DNA of 64,000 nucleotides from Bugula neritina (Eukaryota > Bryozoa > Gymnolaemata > Cheilostomatida > Bugulidae). Under the pieces are notes generated by a model that saw nothing but the letters and a program-made list of their open reading frames with translations, searched no databases and was not told where the DNA came from. Below, in pieces: positions 20,730 to 33,669 of this stretch (position 1 is the stretch's first letter; every line of letters starts with the position of its first letter). The stretch is from contig OZ037770.1 of NCBI GenBank assembly GCA_964035545.1, forward strand, positions 11,522,463-11,586,462, written 5' to 3'. The translations under genes were made by a program, and so were the position numbers.

Positions 20730-23700
20730 ATGGCTGCAGCAAAAGAAGTTGAGTGTGGATTCTGTTTACTAAAAGAAGGTTTAGAGAATCCCAAATGTCT
20801 ACCATGTGGTCATGTACACTGTTTACTGTGTCTTACTCGTAATGTTGATGTGAATGACATGATCAGGTGTCCCTGGTGTCGGTAAGTTAGTTTTATATAG
20901 GCAGAGCTGAGACATACTGTTGGTAAAGAGTTAATTATTTACATCAGCTGTTTTACCTTATACTAAACTAAACTTTTATATTTTTCTGTTATAATATAGT
21001 TTCAATAGTTATGTGTCTTGTCATAGAGAAGTGTTTGATGAGAGAGTGGAAAGTCTTCCATCCGCTGATGTAGCAGACAACTCCGTATCATGTGACGTCT
21101 GCACTAAAAAGGGACTGAAGAAAGTACCAGCAGTTATATACTGTACTGTGTGCCGTAAACTCTTCTGCAGAAAACATGATGAGGTGATACTTTCATTAAA
21201 TACTTCTTCAGTTGATGTTCAACACTGCATACTCTAACTCAGTCTCTGATTACATATTGTATACTTGAATGTTGATTTATAAGAAAGCACTGAGAGATCA
21301 TGTTTCACTTTTATCTGTTTTATCTGCTCTTATGTAAACTATACATTTATTTTTAGACTTTGTGTTAGTGGGAATTTTTATGTTCCTATAAATATTTGTA
21401 AATGTTTATAATATCATGTATTTGTAAGTTTCATTTCTAATCCACAATATGAATAGTTGAGTTATATTTCTCAGTAAATGCATATTCTGTTATATTTAGT
21501 CACATGATGAAACTGGAGATGACCACCAGAAGATGACCATATCTGACTACAGAATACAAGCCAAGAGACTGGAGAAAAGAATTTGTCCCAAACACACAGC
21601 ATATCCCTACATACAAGGATGTAGAGTCTGTGTTCAGTTATTCTGTATGCAGTGCACATCTCAGACTAACTTTTGTGTTGGAGGTAAAAGAATCTACTGA
21701 ATGTTATTTGCTAAACATTGGGAAATTTGACAAACTATATTACTATCTCAGTAACTCTTGTAATAAAGCTGCCTCCTCCAGGAACCAAACTTCAGTCCTC
21801 CAACTAGCAAGCTAACGCGCTACTCATTACACTATGAGGGCTACTAGGGTATCACAACACTAGAAATCTGAAGCTAGTATAGAGAGATGGTTTACTAACT
21901 TTACTTATAGTAGAATTTTCTTACCCAAGTCTACCTCGTTATTTATAATCTAGAGTTTCAGCAGTAGGCAAATCATTCTTAAATTTTAAAATGTAGTCGA
22001 TTGAACATTTAAGATAAAAATTAGAAATAATGAATGTAGGGCAATAGTAAGGCATTCATGATGATATATAATAATAATTATTTATGTAGCTATTATTATG
22101 TCTATTAGTATAGATAGAAATTTCCAATTTTGTCAAGTCTGCACAATTAATGCAAAAGTTGTACAAATAGTGGTTATGAGTGCTGTATTCCGTCAAATCT
22201 GAGTGAATTTTTGTAAATTCAAATGTCACTCACTTATACAGCCTGTCTAAGCTTTGTCACGATTTTGCCACGGTGAAGTTTAGTTTTTATTTTCATTTTA
22301 GACTCACCACACCACATGGTTAATCTAGATGACTTAATCAAAGAGCTTATCAATATAGATGATCTTCTCACCACTGAAGACAAGATGTCTGCTTTCTTCA
22401 AACACCTTTCTAAAACTGTGTCAGACTTTGATAATGAGACGGAGGAATTGCTGAATATTCTTCATACACAGCGTGATGAACAGGTTCTGTGTTTATAGAA
22501 AATACTTTGTGTTACTCTGTAATCTACATTCTGTATTCAGGTGTTAGTAAAGCATTGTAATACTAATATTTAAGAGTAACAGTTAGGTGACTAGCTACTA
22601 TTCTGAGTAAATTAAAACTCTATACTTGGTTAAAATATGTGATTTTTACAACTCAATTTTTTATGGAATGTTTTCTCTAATGTGTTGTTCATTTTTTACA
22701 ATGTGATGATACAATGTATGATGTAGTTGAGTGAAGTGAGACTAAAGTATGAGAAACTGGAGAAGGAATTCTTAGCTAGTAGAAAGAAGACTAAAGAGGA
22801 ACTGAACAGATACATGGAGAGAGAAGTTGAAACTGTTTTGTCTCAACTGAGTAACAATAGAATGAAGATAGAAGCTCAACTTAGACAAAACCATCCGGTT
22901 AGCAGTGTTCACCATCTGTTAATGAAATATGTATATAATCTTGTTTTCTTTCTCCCAATCTCTAATCATTTACTATCTTCACACCAGCCTTGATCATTTA
23001 TTTCTTTTACAGCGTCATGGTTTTGTGCAAAAGTGTAAACAATCTGCAAGCTATGACCTCATAGCTGTATAGTTATAACATCATGATTATACAATTTTGT
23101 CAGCCCAAGTAAAGTTGTAGAGCTTAAGACTTGGCTTAAAGCAAGATCTAAATTTGTGAATGTCACAATTTCCACCTCCAAATTTCACCTTACAACTACA
23201 CTTTAAAATAGAATATTATGCATAGTTTATATTAGTATCTGTTTGTTACCACATTTGTGTTCTGTGTGTACCATATGTATTGTAATTGCGTAACGTTATG
23301 TAAACATACACAGCGCTGAGGTCTCTAATTAAGTGAAGTTATCTCCACATAACTCTGTATGCTGTTTGTTATATACTGTAGGTGGATCTGGTTGAAGGAT
23401 TTGCAGAGATTAAAGAGAGAATACAAAGACTGATATCTGTTGAGATACCTAAACTAGAGCTGTGTGATGTCATGTCTCTAAAGGTCAAAGGTTAGTATAC
23501 TAAACTAGAGCTGTGTGATGTGATGTTTCTAGAGGTCAAAGGTTAGTATACTGAACTAGAGCTATGTGATGTCATGCCTCTGCAGGTCAAAGGTAAGTAT
23601 ACTCAACTAGAGCTGTGTGATGTCATGCCTCTAAAGATCAAAGTTTAATATACTAGACTGTAAAATTCTTGTACTAGTGCACTTTTGTTAAAATATTTAA

Positions 23701-24853
23701 AATAATCATGTATCTGCATCGAATCTGATAAGTGCTCTTCATGTGTGTGAAACTGCTGGTTAGAAAATTTGAATATCTGTTGAAATAGCCCTGTGTGTAG
23801 GTTTACTCAGAGTTTCTATTAATAGAATTTATTCACATACTTACTTTTATATGACATACATATTATATATACAGAATCACCTATATATAAGTATACACAC
23901 ACACACATATTCACATGTATATTGTAGAAGAGAAGAGAGACATGGAAGTAGACTTGCTTCCTGCAGCAGACATGATTACTAGTTTAGATCTTCCTAAATC
24001 TCTCAAACTCTTACAGTCTGTTGATGTTTCTAGTTACTGTAGTTCTGTCTGTAAATATGAGGGCAACACTTATGAGAGTTTCAGTGTTTTCAAGTCTTTT
24101 ATTTCTCTTACCAACTCTGTAGCTGGAGTCACAGTACATAGGAACAAGATGTATGCTCTACAGTATATCAGCAGCACTAATTGGGAGGTACATGTGTATG
24201 ATCTTACTGGGAAACAGGTGACCAGGTGGTCTCACCATGATAGTAGTTACGGTGTAAACAAACTTGTTATTGTTAATGATCAGGTTGTAGTTCCTGATAG
24301 ACACAGTAAAAGACTTACAATCTACTCTCTTACTGGGGAGGTAATTAAACATGTCTCTTGCCCTCTACTCAGTAATAGTAATACAGCAATATGTGCAGCA
24401 GACAGACATTGTGTAGTAGTTTCTGACTGGGATTCCTCTCAAGTATTTAAATTAGACTTGACAACAGGGAAAGTCATCTGGACATACAAGGATGTATCTG
24501 AACCACATGGTGTGACCTGCTATAGAAGTAAATATATTCTTGTGACTAACTGCAGCAGTAAAACAACCATCTGGATACTAGATGTGGAGACAGGTTAGTT
24601 TTACATTGGTTAGTTAACTACTGTTACCTAGATATTAGTATTTCTCACAGTCTCACACTATAAAATATACTATGCTAAGTACTAATGATGATACACTAAT
24701 ACATCATTTCCTGTTACAGGTACACAACTGTCCAAAGTAGAAGATCCAACTGATAGAGCTTGGAGTAGTGTGGATGATCTTCATGTGTATAAAGACACTC
24801 TGATTGTCCCCAGACGTAAAGAGAAGAAAGTTCTGTTTTACCAGCTAAACTAA
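20730..24853 (+). CDS. TRIM-like RING/B-box/coiled-coil/beta-propeller protein, copy 3 (short blade 1)
   Basis: Coding exons: 20730-20881, 21027-21183, 21500-21683, 22302-22483, 22727-22897, 23382-23490, 23928-24593, 24720-24853; 584 residues. RING, B-boxes and coiled coil match copy 2 closely (E5K in the RING leader). Exon 5 ends CCG before its donor instead of the usual CAG, a weaker splice context (Gln to Pro). In exon 7, 36 bases (12 residues, VGLSGGGIDRID in its neighbours) are missing after NTY at about 24074. The joint lies on a shared ATG, as if by slippage or microhomology. This removes the outer part of blade 1 in frame, so the fold may be altered. Blade-entry residues: S; NSVA; SSYGV; NSNT; EPHG; WSSVD. 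Four donor repeats in total follow. Confidence 0.88.
21769..21845 (-). repeat. tRNA-like SINE remnant in intron 3 of copy 3
   Basis: Read on the minus strand, GTGTAATGAGTAGCGCG resembles a D-arm with A box, and AGTTTGGTTCCTGG about 35 bases later resembles a T-arm with B box. The anticodon stem does not pair properly, so this is a decayed tRNA-derived module, not a tRNA gene. Homologous copies occur in copies 4 and 7. Confidence 0.35.
23491..23643 (+). repeat. Three extra 51-bp donor units after exon 6 of copy 3
   Basis: Units 23491-23541, 23542-23592 and 23593-23643. The third repeated donor reads AAAG/GTAAGT, nearer the consensus than the functional AAAG/GTTAGT, but reaching it would pass in-frame TAG codons. 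Confidence 0.88.
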
Positions 24854-25772
24854 ACAGGTGTGTGACAGGATATTCCATTTTGTGATACATTTATTATATT
24901 GTTTATCTCATTAGACTCTGTTTGAATACATCTGGTGCTCAACTCTGTGTTTTCTACTAATGTACATATTTGTGACGATATGTCTGAGATGTACAACTTC
25001 TACATATACTCTGTGTCTGTTATTTCTAGATGATTCTCAAAGTTGACTCTGTAGACTGAGTTCTTCAACACAGAGCAATGATGGAGTGTGGGAGGCTGTA
25101 TGACGTCCCAATAACTAACTTATACAGCTATACATTGTGCGGAGGGCTGTATGACGTCCCAGTAACTAACTCACACACCTAAAAATAACTACTTTCAAGA
25201 AATAATTTATCATCACTTTTACCAGGCCTATTCCACACAACCTGCATGACTTCACGGTGTTAACTAGCCTGTAACTTTATTTATCTAACATGATTTGCAT
25301 TGAATGGTCATGTAGAGATCAATGTATTTATAATGGTTAATCTATGCCTGCATTTCCTACAGACTGAAATACTATTATATCACAATGCTTATTGTTTACT
25401 ATCAAATACTAACCACTACTACTGCAATAATTTTGCTGTTATAAAGTTGTGTATTTTGACTAATGGCCATAATACATGATTTATTACTTGATTTTTGTCT
25501 ACACAAGAATTAACTCCATGTTGCTAATTAGATTGTATGTTTGAATTTGATTTTTATTTTCTTTAAATATTCTGTGAAATAAATTGCCTTTTTTTGTAGG
25601 CTATAAATGTTCTTGATTGGACCTCTGAATGCAACCTCACAGAGTTATGTGATAGTTGACTGTATGGTTGTTTTACAGGAAGTTTTGAAACATTACATGC
25701 CATGGCATCCTTGTTTGGAAATCGATTTAGGCAGCAAAAAGTTTGGGGTCACTGAGTGCATTTGCCAAAGAT

Positions 25773-25790
25773 CCCCCCCCCCCCCCCCCC
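25773..25790 (+). repeat. Poly-C tract of 18
   Basis: Eighteen consecutive C replace GACTTCT found at this point in sister spacers. It may be a real homopolymer expansion or a place where the assembly is unreliable. Confidence 0.7.
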
Positions 25791-27584
25791 GAGTTTGAGT
25801 ATGGACCATCGAATGATATTGTTCACTGAACAATGAACTCAGTGACCTTGAGGTTTGTGCTGCCCTTAACCATAATTTTTTAATTCCACCCATAGTGCAT
25901 AGTTTACTACATAGTTATGACCTATACTAGAGGTGTCCAAATTCAGGCACCAAAGCTACACATGATGCCCAACCTTTAAACCATGATAATATAAAAGTGT
26001 CCAATTTCAATCACAATAGGTCTGTGTGGACCAACTAATATCTGTTTGTAAACCAAACGGTGAAGTCTAGAAGCAGTAAAGGTTAGGATAGAATTACTTC
26101 ATGTTTAAACCTGGTTACCAATAGCAACAATATTACATGAATACCAGTCAGATATTGTAAGGGTACATTAAACCCGTATAAGTGTAGTTGTAAAGTAATT
26201 ACTAATGTGGCAGTAGCAGATAGTATTGGACAGTCTCTGATATGTTAGTAACATCTTTGAGTTGTTACACCTGACTTCTCCATATGGTGATGGTAAGATT
26301 CTTTAACCTCAGGTCTAGTCTACTGACAATTTGTATGACTTTCAGTTTGAGTGACAGTTTGAGTTCCTTGTGTGGCAACATAACCATCATAATCATTTGA
26401 TTGGCTGTTTTAGAATAACAGTCAAAGTGATTAATTGTTCCAATATATTCTATAAACAGTGAATTAATTAAAGTGGTTACAGCTACTATTAGCAAAATAT
26501 TTTACTATAAATAAATCACCATGTCGTATTCCTGCAATAAAATTTACAGAATTTATATTCTGTGTAAAGTATAATATAAACAATGTAGCAGCCTGTTATA
26601 TAGAGATGCTTGGACATTCTTGCTGAGGTTATGTTCAAGTTTATTGGTTCAGCACTTCGGTTCGTAAGAAAGTTGTTTTATTACATTCCCAGACAGTATT
26701 TCACATTCTGTAGAGTTTGAAGTAACTACACAGTGTAACTGTTACCAAGTATTCACAACTGTTTTCTGTAAATAGAATAATCACGTTATGATAATAAGTC
26801 ATGCTGGTATATTACAAAATACAACTAACAGGACTAATTTTATAATGATGCTGGATATAAATAACTCAGACATACTCTGTGGGGGAGACAACACCCTGTA
26901 TTATGAACTCATGGTCTTTCTGACAGTACATCTTAGTGCTGTTGTACTTTCTGCTATATTGACATCTGTTTCATTTGTATCTCAAACAGTTGGACTTTAT
27001 TTTGAATGCAGAAAGTTATATATAACAATAAAGCTTAATGATGCATTAACTTATTCATGTACATCTTCTTTTATACATGCATTTGAAAGATAAAGATAAA
27101 GGGCATGTTAACATACACATTATATATAATACTACATCTAAATTAGTTTGAACACAAGTTTATAGCTTACATGCATATAACATAGTGAATGACTAAATTC
27201 CACACCCATTTCCATATATCCATCCATATTCTAATTAATATTATTCTTCTCAATAATTGTGGAGTAATTAATCTACAGAATACTTCAAAGTTTAAAACCC
27301 AGTTCACACTTATAAACAGAAGAGTCACTATTCAAGAAATAGTTGTAGTCTGTATTGGTTAGTAAGGTTATAGCTGCTCCACTGCTAGTACAAACAGAAA
27401 CTGCTCCACTGCTAGTACAAACAGAAGCTGCACTCAAACCCAAAGTTGCCTATTACATGGTGAGAATTTTCTTTGTTTCAAAGATTGTCACAGGGATATC
27501 TACTGTAAAGCATAAAAGTGAAATTCATAAAATGATTGGCAAACTACAATGGCATATGAAGCTTTCGCACCACATTATAATATA

Positions 27585-27783
27585 CAGTGCTCCCTCTGTA
27601 TCTCACTAAGCGACAGGTGTAAAACCTCAACTCCTGTCATATTAGAATGCCAGATTCAACTTCAGGATCAGTTGAAATTGGTGATTAGGTTCCTATACAC
27701 ACATACATCAGCCACAAAACAGGGGTCAAGCTGTTCTCGTGACCTATAGAAGTTCGTGAGAAAAGGGTCCTTGAGATCCACTG
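27585..27783 (+). mobile_element. Pogo-like MITE (199 bp)
   Basis: CAGTGCTCCC... to ...GATCCACTG, flanked by TA on both sides. Homologous to the elements at 53580-53778 and 63001-63199, so it spread with the spacer duplications more than by fresh transposition. Confidence 0.6.
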
Positions 27784-27900
27784 TATCAAATACTATCTAT
27801 TGGGCACAGGTTTTGTTTGGAAAGATAACTCTGAAGGAGGAACCGATACGTTAATGATGCTGCAACGCTCATCAATAATGTTATTACTGCGTGCGTTAGT

Positions 27901-27912
27901 GGGGAATTCCCC
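27901..27912. promoter_or_regulatory. GGGGAATTCCCC palindrome upstream of copy 4
   Basis: Identical to the site at 12953-12964 and 1.3 kb before the ATG of copy 4. It matches the NF-kappaB consensus; function is not shown. Confidence 0.35.
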
Positions 27913-28148
27913 CAGTCCAGGGTAAGCGTTATTTTAATCCCGCATCTGCGCAGAAAGGTCTAACACTAACAGGAACTATAAGTAGTTCCATAGGTCTTCC
28001 GTGACGAGGTGAAGTTTGCCCCATTAATTGTTTACCAACAGCAATAACTGTAAGTGTTAGCAAACTTGAAAGCGATGTTGATTGTTTTCAAATTTTAGTT
28101 TTAAAGTCAACTTATTGTAGTTCTATTATCTCTAGTTTCGGATAGTTA

Positions 28149-28330
28149 TACTGATAGTGACACTCATACTCATAGACTGAGAGTGATAGTCATACTCATA
28201 GTCATACTGATACTGATACTCAATCTCATACTCATACTGTTTCACACAGTCTCACTCACTTGACTCATACTCATAGTGATAGTCAGTGACAGTCACACTG
28301 ACACTCACTTACAGTACCACGCTTAGTCTT
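28149..28330 (+). repeat. Degenerate TCATAC/TCATAG hexamer repeat
   Basis: Longer counterpart of the tract at 13193-13320, with the same CAGTGACAGTCACACTGACACTC ending sequence in part. Confidence 0.75.
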
Positions 28331-29208
28331 GCTGTCACACTCACTGCCACAGTGTTTTGATAATGACAATCACAATGATTATGATAACATTTCTCATCAT
28401 CAGCAACTGCAAGATACTTGTGATTTAGTTACTATTTGTCAGTCTCATGATCATCTTCATCTTGAGTTTGTACTTATCATCATGAGAACGTAGATGCTGA
28501 TAATCATAGTCATAATCATAATGATGTTGAAGTTTAAATTATCAAATGATACAAATTAAAGTATTAGCAAAGCATATGTTTTGTAATTTAATAAAACTGC
28601 TCAACAGAACTTATTAAACTTACAGGGCCTCTGCTGTAGACTGTAGAGGTGGATGTAGTAACAGAAGCATTAGAAACCACATATATTTCTAGCTATTTAC
28701 AATACAATAATTCCAATTTCTCCACATTCTATTAAATGTCAATAAAATGCATCATTTTTTTGGAATATTGAGTGAATTACAAGGAAAACCTAATTCAAGA
28801 ACCTTCATAATTTTTTTGGCTACAAGTCCCAATTCTTAGAATAATTATTAAGAAAATTTCTCTTGTTACTAATTGATTTATTATGTAATAGCTCTGGACT
28901 ATTATCTGCAGGTACTGCAGTATGCAAGTGTGTATTTACATCATGGTATTACAATATATAGTTTATTATACAGCAAGTGTTCATTATTAAAAAGATCCTT
29001 TTCAAGTGTTGGAGAGTGCTTGAAATACATTATATCTGCACTGCAGTTTTATAGTTGAGTCACATTCTACATTCTTTAAAGATATTAAGTAGTGAGTCAG
29101 AAGAAACACAGACATAAACTACTAAATTCTCTCATTACTGTGAACTACATGGGATCTGAATACACTTTGTAATATGTTCTCCTGTTTTATAATATAGAGT
29201 TGAGCGAA

Positions 29209-32200
29209 ATGGCTGCAGCAGAAGAAGTTGAGTGTGGATTCTGTTTACTAAAAGAAGGTTTAGAGAATCCCAAGTGTCTACCATGTGGTCATGTACACTG
29301 TTTACTATGTCTTACTCGTAATGTTGATGTGAATGACATGATCAGGTGTCCCTGGTGTAGGTAAGTTAGTTTTGTATAGACAGAGGTGAGATATATTGTT
29401 GGTAAAGAGTTCATGATTTACATCATATGTTTTACCTTATACCGAATTTTTGCATTCCGTTATATATAGTTTCAATTATTACTAGATAATTATGTGTCTT
29501 GTCATAGGGAAGTGTTTGATGAGAGAGTGGAAAGTCTTCCATCTGCTGATGTAGCAGACAACTCCGTATCATGTGACGTGTGCACTAAAAAGGGGCTGAA
29601 GAAAGTACCAGCAGTCATATACTGTATTGTGTGCCGTAAACTCTTCTGCAGAAAACATAATGAGGTGATACTTTCATTAAATACTTCTTCAGTTGATGTT
29701 CAACACTGCATACTCTAACTCAGCCTCTGATTACATATTGTATACTTGAATGTTGATTTATAAGAAAGCACTGAGTGATCATGTTTCACTTTTATCTGTT
29801 TTATCTGCTCTCATGTAAACTATACATTTATTTTTAGACTTTGTGTTAGTGGGAATTTTTATGTTCCTATAAATATTTGTAAATGTTTATATCATGTATT
29901 TGTAAGTTCCGTTTCTTTTCCACAATATGGATAGTTGAGTTATATTTCTCAGTAAATATATATTCTGTTATATTCAGTCACATGATGACACGAGTGATGA
30001 CCACCAGAAGATGACCATCTCGGACTACAGAATACAAGCCAAGAGACTGGAGAAAAGAATTTGTCCCAAACACACAGCATATCCCTACATACAAGGATGT
30101 AGAGTCTGTGCTCAGCTGTTCTGTGTGCAGTGTGTATCTCGGACTAACTTTTGTGTTGGAGGTAAAAGAATCTACTGAAAGTTATTTGCTAAACGTTGGG
30201 AAATTTGACAAACTATATTACTTATCTCAGTAACTCTTGTAATAAAGCTGTCTCCTCCAGCAATCAAACTTCAGTCCTCCAACTAGCAAGCTAACGCGCT
30301 ACCCATTACACTATGAGGGCTACTAGGGTGTCACAACACTAAAAATCTGAAGCTAGTATAGAGAAATGGTTTGCTAACTTTACTTATGGTAGAATTATCT
30401 AACTCGTTATTTTTAAACTAGAGATTCAGCAGTAGGTAAATAATTTTTGAATTATAAAATGTAGTCAATTGAACATTTAAAATAAAAATTAGAGATAATG
30501 AATGTAGGACAATAGTAAGACATTTATGATGATATATATTAATAATTATTTTATGTAGCTAGTATTATGTCTATTAGTATAGATAAAAACCCCTCATTTC
30601 GTCAAGTCCGCACATTTAATGCAAAAGCTGTACAAGTAGTGGTTATGAGTGCTGTATTCCGTCAAATCTGAGTGAATTTTTGTAAATTCAAATGTCACTC
30701 ACTTATACAGCCTGTCTAAGCTTTGTCACGATTTTGCCACGGTGAAGTTTAGTTTTTATTTTCATTTTAGACTCACCACACCACATGGTTAATCTAGATG
30801 ATTTAATCAAAGAGCTTATCAAAATAGATGATCTTCTCACCACTGAAGACAAGATGTCTGCTTTCTTCAAACACCTTTCTAAAACTGTGTCAGACTTTGA
30901 TAATGAGACGGAGGAATTGCTGAATATTCTTCATACACAGCGTGATGAACAGGTTGTGTGTTTATAGAAAATACTTTCTGTTACTCTGTAATCTACATTC
31001 TGTAGTCAGGTGTTAGTAAAGCATTGTAATACTAATACTTAGGAGTAAAATTTAGGTAATTAGCTACTATTCTATGTGAATTATACCACTATTTTTTGTT
31101 TAAGGATTTAGGAATGTTATGCGAAATTATCTATGCTGTTTTTTGACATAATTCTGAAACACTTTCTCTAATTTGTTGTCCACTTTCTACAATGTGCTGA
31201 TACAATGTATGATGTAGTTGACTGAAATGAGACTAAAGTATGAGAAACTGGAGAAGGAATTCTTAGCTAGTAGAAAGAAGACTAAAGAGGAACTGAACAG
31301 ATACATGGAGAGAGAAGTTGGAACTGTTTTGTCTCAACTGAGTAACAGTAGAATGAAGATAGACGCTCAACTTAGACAAAACCATCAGGTGAGCAGTGTT
31401 CACCATCTGTTTATATTTAGAATATATTTAGAATATATTTAGAATATTGTTTTTATAGGTCTTTAAGAATGGCTATCGTGTGGCCCTATGCTAAGTTTAT
31501 CTTTTTCGTTTATTTCTGTTTCAGCTGTCCTACGATATTGAAAAATAAAATGAAAATAAAAGAATTTATACAAGTTATTATTTTACATTTGCAGCAATTT
31601 TCTTCACACCAGTCTTGATTATTTACTTCTTTTACAGGTCTATGGTTTTATGCAAAAGTGTAAACAATCTGCAAGCTATGACATCATAGCTGTATAGCTA
31701 TGACATCACATATGTATAGCTATGACATCATAGCTGTATAGTTATGACATCATAGCGGTATAGTAATGATGTCATAGCTGTATAGTTATGATGTCATAGC
31801 TGTCTAGTTATGACATCATAGCTGTATAGTTATGGCATCATATCTGTATAGTTATGGCATCATATCTGTATAGTTATGAAATCAGAGCTGTATAGTTATG
31901 ACATCATAGTTGTATAGTTATGACATCATATCTGTATAGTGATGATATCATATCATTTAGTTATGACATAGCTGTATAGTTATGACATCATAGCTGTATA
32001 GTTATGACATCATGATTATACAAATTAGTTAGACCAAGTAAAGTTGTAGTGATTAAAACCAGACCTAAAGAAAGACTTGAATTTGTTAATATCACAATTT
32101 CCACCTCCAGATTTTACCTTACAACTACACCTAGAAATAGATTACTATGTATAGTTTATATTAGTATTTGTTTGTCACCACATTTCTGTTCCGTGTGCAC

Positions 32201-33669
32201 CATATGTATTGTAATTAAGTGAAATTATCTCCACATAACTCTGTATGCTGATATTTGTTATATACTGTAGGTGGATCTGGTTGAAGGATTTGCAGAGATT
32301 AAAGACAGAATACAGAGACTGATATCTGTTGAGATACCTAAACTAAAGCTATGTGATGTCATGTCTCTAGAGGTCAAAGGTTAGTATACTAAACTAGAGC
32401 CGTGTGATGTCATGTCTCTAAAGGTCATTAATATTTGGCATTTTATTTGAAAAGTAACCTCATGTGTGTGAAACTATTGGTTTGAAAATTTTAGTTTCTG
32501 TTGAAATAGCTCTGTGTCTAGGTTTACTCAGAGCTTCTATTAATAGAATTTATACACATACTCACTATTATATGACATACATATTTTATATACATACTCA
32601 CTTATATATAAGTATACACACATACACACATATTCACATGTATATTGTAGAAGAGAAGAGAGATGTAGAAGTAGACTTGGTTCCTGCAGCAGACATGATT
32701 ATTAGTTTAAACCAAGGAGTGACAACTCCTACTCTTCCTAAATCAGCAGACATGATTATTAGTTTAGATCCTCCTGAATCTCTCAAACTCTTACAGTCTG
32801 TTGATGTTTCTAGTTACTGTTATTCTGTCTGTAAATATGAGGGTAACACTTATGTAGGGCTGAGTGGTGCAGGGATAGACAGAATAGATGAGAGTTTCAG
32901 TGTTTCCAAGTCATTTGTTTCTTTTACTGACTGGGTAACTGGAGTCACAGTACATAGGAATAAGCTGTATGCTCTACAGGGTATCAGCAGCACTAATAGG
33001 GAGGTACATGTGTATGATCTTACTGGGAAACAGGTGACCAGCTGGTCCCATCATGATAGTAGTGGGTATGTAAACAAACTTGCTATTGTTGATGATCAGG
33101 TTGTGGTTCCTAGTAGACACAGTAAAAGACTTACAATCTACTCTCTTACTGGGGAGGTAATTAAACATGTCTCCTGCCCTCTACTCAGTAGTTACCCTGT
33201 AGCAATATGTGCAGCAGACAGACATTGTGTAGTAGTTTCTGAAAAAGCTTCCTCTCAAGTATTTAAATTAGACTTGACAACAGAGAAAGTCATCTGGACA
33301 TGCAAGGATATATCTCGACCAGAAGGTGTGACCTGCTATAGAAGTAAATATATTCTTGTGACTAACCGCAGCAGTAAAACCACCATCTGGATACTGGATG
33401 TGGAAACAGGTTAGTATTAGATTGGTTAGTTAACTACTGTTACCAATATATTAGTATTTCTCACAGTCTCACACTATAAAATATACTATGCTATGTACTA
33501 GTGATGACACACTAATACATCATTTCCTGTTACAGGTACACAACTGTCCAAAGTAGAAGATCCAACTGATAGAGCTGAGAGTACTGTGTATGATCTTCAT
33601 GTGTATAAAGACACTCTGATTGTACCTAGATGTAATGAGAAGAAAGTTCTGTTTTACAAGCTAAACTAA
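29209..33669 (+). CDS. TRIM-like RING/B-box/coiled-coil/beta-propeller protein, copy 4
   Basis: Coding exons: 29209-29360, 29508-29664, 29978-30161, 30771-30952, 31218-31388, 32271-32379, 32651-33409, 33536-33669; 615 residues, the longest of the set. RING, B-box and coiled-coil exons are as in copy 2 (exon 2 ends KHNE rather than KHDE). Just before blade 1 the ADMIISL motif occurs twice, once followed by the long linker (QGVTTPTLPKS) typical of copies 5-7 and once by the short linker (DPPES) typical of copies 1-3. It looks like an unequal exchange that joined both linker types. Blade-entry residues: Y; DWVT; SSGYV; SYPV; RPEG; ESTVY. Exon 8 and about 700 bp of 3' flank are almost identical to copy 6, while exon 7 is not, which points to gene conversion. 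Confidence 0.9.
30249..30325 (-). repeat. tRNA-like SINE remnant in intron 3 of copy 4
   Basis: On the minus strand GTGTAATGGGTAGCGCG matches a tRNA D-arm and A box better than the copy 3 version. The B-box region reads AGTTTGATTGC. Confidence 0.35.
31678..32013 (+). repeat. Expanded 22-bp minisatellite in intron 5 of copy 4
   Basis: About 15 units of GACATCATAGCTGTATAGTTAT with point changes, the largest array of this unit in the window. Confidence 0.88.
32380..32427 (+). repeat. One partial 51-bp donor unit after exon 6 of copy 4
   Basis: The unit stops at AAAGGTCA without a second complete donor, so this copy has a single usable intron 6 donor. Confidence 0.8.

Larger units (their letters stand above)
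24854..29208 (+). other. Type A spacer between copies 3 and 4
   Basis: It contains a likely 3' UTR intron (24858-25029), a duplicated GGCTGTATGACGTCCCA segment (also after copy 7), an 18-base C run (25773-25790), the repeated non-coding block (about 25900-27560), a pogo-like MITE, the GGGGAATTCCCC palindrome (27901-27912), the TCATAC-type repeat (28149-28330) and conserved upstream sequence. The 101-codon frame at 26788-27093 is a truncated counterpart of the frame at 11157 and is not considered a gene. Confidence 0.6.

Noticed and set aside
21769-21845. Functional tRNA gene on the minus strand
   Set aside because: The anticodon stem does not pair and the acceptor arm is incomplete, so it is listed as a SINE-like remnant only.
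25773-25790. Poly-C tract as a functional element
   Set aside because: It is present in one spacer only, replacing ordinary sequence; homopolymer expansion or an assembly fault is more likely.
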